Under the pieces are notes generated by a model, which saw only the letters and a list, made by a program, of their open reading frames with translations, had not been told where the DNA came from and did no database searches. Below, in pieces: positions 59,547-64,000 of a stretch of DNA of 64,000 nucleotides. The stretch lies in contig NC_079879.1 in the NCBI RefSeq assembly GCF_029227915.1, forward strand, positions 6,138,001-6,202,000, read 5' to 3'. The stretch's first letter is position 1. The number at the start of each line of letters is the position of its first letter. Position numbers and translations under genes: made by a program. This DNA comes from Hydractinia symbiolongicarpus. Taxonomy: Eukaryota > Cnidaria > Hydrozoa > Anthoathecata > Hydractiniidae.

Positions 59547-59740
59547 TTTACAGACCGAGCTTATTTTACCACCAAAATGAGTACTGAAGAAAAATAAAAA
59601 AGTAGCAAATTCATTATAAATATGTTTGTAATTTCTTGCACATTGATATTTAAGTGGTCCGTTTATTATACACCATTCTTCAGAATGCGCGGGCATTGAG
59701 CTTATTGAATCGTTTCGAAGCCCATTTCCCCTTTTAGAAA
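59547..59740 (+). repeat. Dispersed repeat family B, right half
   Basis: Matches 43978-44225 (AAAAAAGTAGCAAATT, AGTGGTCCGTTTATTATACA, TTTCGAAGCCCATTTCC-like) and completes the copy interrupted at 56790. Confidence 0.65.
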
Positions 59741-60587
59741 ATAAAAAATGCGAAATGTATATCAATCAAACCAATCGAGAGCACAAACGCATCAGTACCA
59801 CCGTGGGAAATCACTCTAACAATAGGTCACGGCAACATTTTAAATTCATACATTAACAAATAAGATATTATAATTATTCTTAGTGTTTATAGTAATTTAA
59901 GAAATGGTTTTAGCATACTGATTTTATTAGTTTTTTGCTTTCAATTTACTGTGGTGTGCAGGTATGTGCGGATAAACTTTTAAATATATGTTGCTTGTTT
60001 TTAACGATTTTAACTTAATTATATTTCGACCTGCCGCTAATTTAGGTATTTTTTGGCATTAATTCCCACATTTTTTTTACTAATTTAAAAAACTTCAATA
60101 AACGTAGAATTGTTCGACGTTATTTTTCTACGCACGCCATTTCTCAATTAATGGTTGGTTCTCAGGAGCCAATTGTCCTTGCGTATTATTTTAGACAAAA
60201 GTGTCGATTTTATATAATTGGAACGAGGATCAAAATATTTATAAATATGTGTTTTGTCACCAAACATAATATAAGCAAAAACAAAGCAACCTGAATTGAG
60301 CATAAAAAATTCGTCATATGGGAGGCAGTCAATTGTGTTTTTTCGGCCGTTAAATTTTGCGGTATTGCACTTTTACTTTCAGCCAGCGCGAAATACCAAT
60401 GTTCGCCAAAAAAATTTTTTTTTGGTTTGTCAGATGTAAAAAGAACATTTTAGATAATGCAATCTATCTAATTTTTTTATAGCTTTGTCCAAAATGTAAT
60501 TCAATAAAGTCATTCCCTTTTAGTTTCTACCAGCTTAATAAAAAAGAAGTAATTTAATAAATCTCCTTTCTTTCTTCAGGTAAGAAG
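59741..60587. other. Upstream region of the Kv channel gene
   Basis: No gene. The bases just before the start codon, CTTTCTTCAG then GTAAGAAG, look like a 3' splice site, so a 5' UTR exon and the promoter probably lie further left and were not located. Confidence 0.45.
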
Positions 60588-62119
60588 ATGTCAGAGGAAA
60601 AGGAATCCTTAGTGAACGGACGATCATCAAGTAAATATTATGGTATGGAAGAAAATAAAATAGACGAGCTTGTCTATTTTAATGTCAGTGGAAGATCATT
60701 TGCAACCACCATTCAAACTTTGGAATTTTTTCCTAATTCATTGCTAGGATGCAAACAAGAAAGGGATCAACTGCCACGTACAAAATGTGGAGAGATATTT
60801 CTAAATCGACATGCAGCAGTTTTTGAGAGTATTCTAACTTTTTACCAATCAGGTGTCTTTGAAGCTCCAACCAATGTAAATCAGAACATATTTGTAAGCG
60901 ATGTTATTTATTACGGACTGCAGCAGGAAGCAGTTGAATCTGGTCTCAAAGGTTTTGATATTGACGAAGTGCCTTTTCCGGAAAATAAAATACAGTGCTA
61001 CTTATGGATTTTATTGGAATATCCAGATTCATCGTTGTTGGCTCGTGTTGTGTCAATGTTTTCGTTAACCACAATTATCATATCAATTATAATATTTTGT
61101 TGGGAAACTTTACCAGCTTACAAAAAACCAGTGAGCCAATTATCAGCTTCGAAACAATTAACTGTGAAAGCTTTAAACGACATTGAAATATTTTGCATTG
61201 CGTATTTCTCTATTGAGTTTATCGTCCGATTGGTATGTTCGCCCAGCAAAGGTGCGTTCATCAAAGATGTGCTTAATCTCATTGATTTTGTTTCGATACT
61301 ACCGTTCTACATAACGCTTATTTTTAACATGGAAGGAAACGTATCGATATACTTTTTGCGTGCTGTTCGTCTAGTGCGTGTTTTCCGTGTATTCAAGTTA
61401 TCGAGGCATTCGAGTGAAATGAAGATTTTGGGGATAGCTGTAAAAGACAGTGCTAGAGAATTGGGAGTGTTACTTTTCTTTATATTACTTGGTGTGTTAT
61501 TATTTTCAAGTGCTGTGTATTATGCGGAAGGAGGAATGAGCAAATCTCCACTGCAGAGTATTCCTGGTGCGTTTTGGTGGAGTATTGTTACTATGACAAC
61601 AGTGGGATATGGAGACGAAGTACCACATTCGACAGGTAAAAATTCTAGAATAGGTAGAATAGGCAAAAAAAAATTCATTTAATAATTGCTTAAAATTATT
61701 TAGTTTTGAATTTAATTAATTTTATCGCTTTAGCTGGCAGATTAATTGGAGCCGTCTGTGCCATGACTGGAATCCTTGTCATTGCGATGCCTATTCCAAT
61801 CATCGTAAACAATTTTACCCGTCAGTACCAAAGACTTAAACCAGTGTCAAGATTTTGGTTAGAATTTCAGGAAAGGGAAAAGCAACAACCAGCCAGGAAA
61901 CAGGTGCTGGGTTTATTTAATTTATGCGATCTTAACGAGAATGACTTACTAATATCGTCCAATCCCTGTTGTGGAACTCTTTTAATGAGAAGATCCCATG
62001 ACGATGAGCAGAAGGAAACTGATGATAGTACAGAAAAACTAAACCTGGAAGAAAAAGTAATTGTTATTCATGAAATACCACAAATAAATAGCAGTAGAGA
62101 TATTGAAACGCATATGTAA
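60588..62119 (+). CDS. Shaker-type (Kv1-like) voltage-gated potassium channel, two exons
   Basis: Exons 60588-61635 and 61734-62119 (ACAG|GTAAAA ... TTTAG|CT, phase 1) give 477 aa. Order: short N-terminus; T1 tetramerisation domain (about 28-120, VYFNVSGRSF, FYQSGV); S1 (155-173, IIIFCWETLP as in Kv1); S2; S3 (LIDFVSILPFYITL); S4 voltage sensor with Arg258, 261, 264, 267, Lys270 and Arg273 at every third position; S5; filter TVGYGD (338-343); S6 with a PIPIIVNNF hinge. The channel carries outward K+ current as a tetramer in the plasma membrane. LLEYPDSS-ARVV and the S1 sequence favour Shaker over Shaw, Shab or Shal. The hinge is P-I-P where most Shaker channels have P-V-P. No inactivation ball is obvious in the 27-residue N-terminus. 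The intron falls just after the filter. Confidence 0.96.
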
Positions 62120-64000
62120 ACACGACATATCTCTTCTGTTGCTGGTGCTACCATACTTCTTGCATCACTTTCTAGTTCTGTTTAAAAAAAAAATCTTAAC
62201 CTTATTAGACCCGAGGGGGGGGAGGGGTTATGGCCTTCACGTGATACTTGATTAGTGGGTAGTTTCGTCCTATTCAAATTAAAATTGCAAAAAAAAAAAA
62301 AAATTAGCTATAAACTCATCACTTCCACTATGTATGACGTCATAGATGCAGATCGTTAGTTTTTCTCAAAGTCCGAAAACTACCACCTGTTTTTTGCACT
62401 AACTAATAAATACCCTTTACATTTTCCACCAAATATTCAAATTTCAAATTAAATATAAAAATTTAAAAAACGTCATTTACCATATGAAAAAAAAAAGAAA
62501 AAAAAGAAAAGGAAAATATTATATTAAAATTTGCCGTGGACCATTATGACCTCCCTTCCCTTCCTCTTCCTCCCCCGGGGTTAATAGGATTAACTTTTTT
62601 AATCAATTTTGAGTGCAGTTTGTTCAACTTTTATTGTAATTTAAGCAAATATTTGCACACAGATTCGTAATATGCATGAAACATGACAAAACAATTTAGA
62701 TATGTTAATTCTCCCCACGCCTTCAAACGCCTTCTCCAAAGAATAAATTTTGTTTTCTGGTATATACACAAAAAGAGAGATACCAATCAAGATGTCTATC
62801 ACGCTAGGTAGGCTGCAAAATTTAATGGGGAACTAAACAGACATTCCCTTTTGACAGAAGAATATTGTCCTGGCAAAATCTATATAACAAATCTATATTT
62901 GTTATGTTTTCTGTAGCCTACCACTGTTGTACCCTGGATTTGAACTGTACCCTATAAACCCTATACCGGAGTGCACAGGCATGGGTGATAGATGGGAAGT
63001 TTCCATATGAAGCAGTCCTCCATATACTATGAATTAGACGAGATGTAAATTTCTCCGGGGTCCCCTGGCCCATAAGTTGTTATTACGAATCGCCAACAAA
63101 GATCCGACCCATGTGATGCAAAAATACCTAGATATACTTGGCATTTTCAAAATTCCTGAGCTAATGAGATAAAAACTCGACGTTCGCTTCAAAAGCAAAA
63201 TTTAGAGATGGCGAACTAAAAAAGACATGTAGCTCACAATATCAATATGAAATTAGTCATCTTGTCACAGCAAATTTTGACCAAGATTATAAATATAGAA
63301 AGCATAATATTTGCGATGATTTCAAATGGGGCGTAGTGAAATGCGCATAAAGAATCTTTTGTAAAAAGGCTTTGCTTGGTAATGCTAGTTATGTAGATTG
63401 CTCTTGCAATAAAGCTTCTAGCAACGAATTGAACTTTATAACTTTAAGGCTTTCAATAGCTTTTTATGTACCTAGAGTTTCCCTTCTCTTGACATTTAAA
63501 GACAGTGTGTCTTCAAAATGCATAGTTGAGTCTATACTAATGTGATGCAAGTAAAATAGGTTAAGCTTCAACTGGAAATTAAAGGACATATATAAAATAA
63601 TCACGCTTTTTGTTGCAAAAGATTCTAGAGCATTTGCATTCTGAGGAGATAGAGAACTTCAGAATATCCTATTTATGAAAGGAACGCGTTGATTCAGTGA
63701 AAGTTTTTATCAACAAGACCAAGAACAAGGCCAACAACTGGTTTTAAAAGCGATGTTTCGCGAGTAGATCTTAGAGAGGGATGGTGTTGTAACATTAAAT
63801 ATCTTCAACTGCACCAAACGAAAATGAACTTAATCAAAAGGTAGGCTCGTCTCAACGCTCGTTTGGTTGCATTATGCGGTAAAAACCCGCATTTATTTGA
63901 CTGCATTTTCCGCTGTACCGCAAAAACTTCACAGGTTTTCTTGATAGCGCGTGCGTCTTTGATGAAATTAAGGAATATACCGTTCTCAAAATTGCTACAT
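62120..64000. other. 3' flank of the Kv gene, no gene recognised
   Basis: Low-complexity runs (A13 near 62287, G-rich near 62213, CCCCGGGG near 62572) and AT-rich sequence. No coding frame, RNA gene or clear transposon seen. A CRE-like TGACGTCA occurs near 62336. Confidence 0.4.

Overview
The window is AT-rich, intron-rich animal DNA dense in transposable elements. Its genes are metazoan: DOP1, GOLGA7, a rhodopsin-type GPCR, a full ADAM metalloprotease and a Shaker-type Kv channel. The compact genes and the repeat types (Tc1/mariner MITEs, non-LTR elements with trinucleotide tails, tRNA-derived SINEs, THAP/DDE transposase relics) fit a cnidarian, probably a hydrozoan. That assignment is an inference from gene content and is not proven by any single feature.

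Layout. 1-1.3 kb: the 3' end of a LINE lies antisense in the first intron of DOP1, whose first coding exon is at 1171-1305 (minus). 1.78-2.55 kb: a MITE carrying its own minisatellite. 3.58-3.97 kb: GOLGA7 (minus), coding sequence in one exon. 6.6-7.65 kb: a single-exon class A GPCR (plus). 10.05-22.95 kb: a complete ADAM gene on the minus strand, which I traced exon by exon (27 exons, about 1187 aa, one exon tentative). It runs from signal peptide through prodomain, HELGH metalloprotease, disintegrin, Cys-rich, EGF, Thr-rich stalk and TM to a long tail with repeated R-R-x-S-x-P motifs. 26.3-29.1 kb: a small three-exon gene (plus) for a 148-aa secreted or membrane-anchored basic protein that I do not recognise. 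It is interleaved with the 3' part of an Ig-domain gene on the minus strand (27.5-33.4 kb). 36.3-37.7 kb: a decayed THAP plus DDE transposase. 39-45 kb: microsatellites, a SINE and odd short repeats.

45.7-49.75 kb holds the most unusual object. It is a 4.0-kb unit bounded by two 204-bp foldback repeats in direct orientation (one mismatch seen) and flanked on both outer sides by TAGCTA. Inside are a decayed rolling-circle-type replication gene (HUH endonuclease plus superfamily 3 helicase, plus strand) and an intact Tc1/mariner DD34E transposase (minus strand). The two genes converge on a mirror-symmetric array of ten TGCGTCAC/GTGACGCA octamers. 50-60 kb is repeat-rich, with nested insertions and two SINEs. 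60.6-62.1 kb: a two-exon Shaker-like Kv channel (plus). No gene was recognised from 62.1 kb to the end.

The genes do not form a pathway or operon. Coordinates of spliced genes are my manual reading of splice sites, with codon phase checked at each junction.
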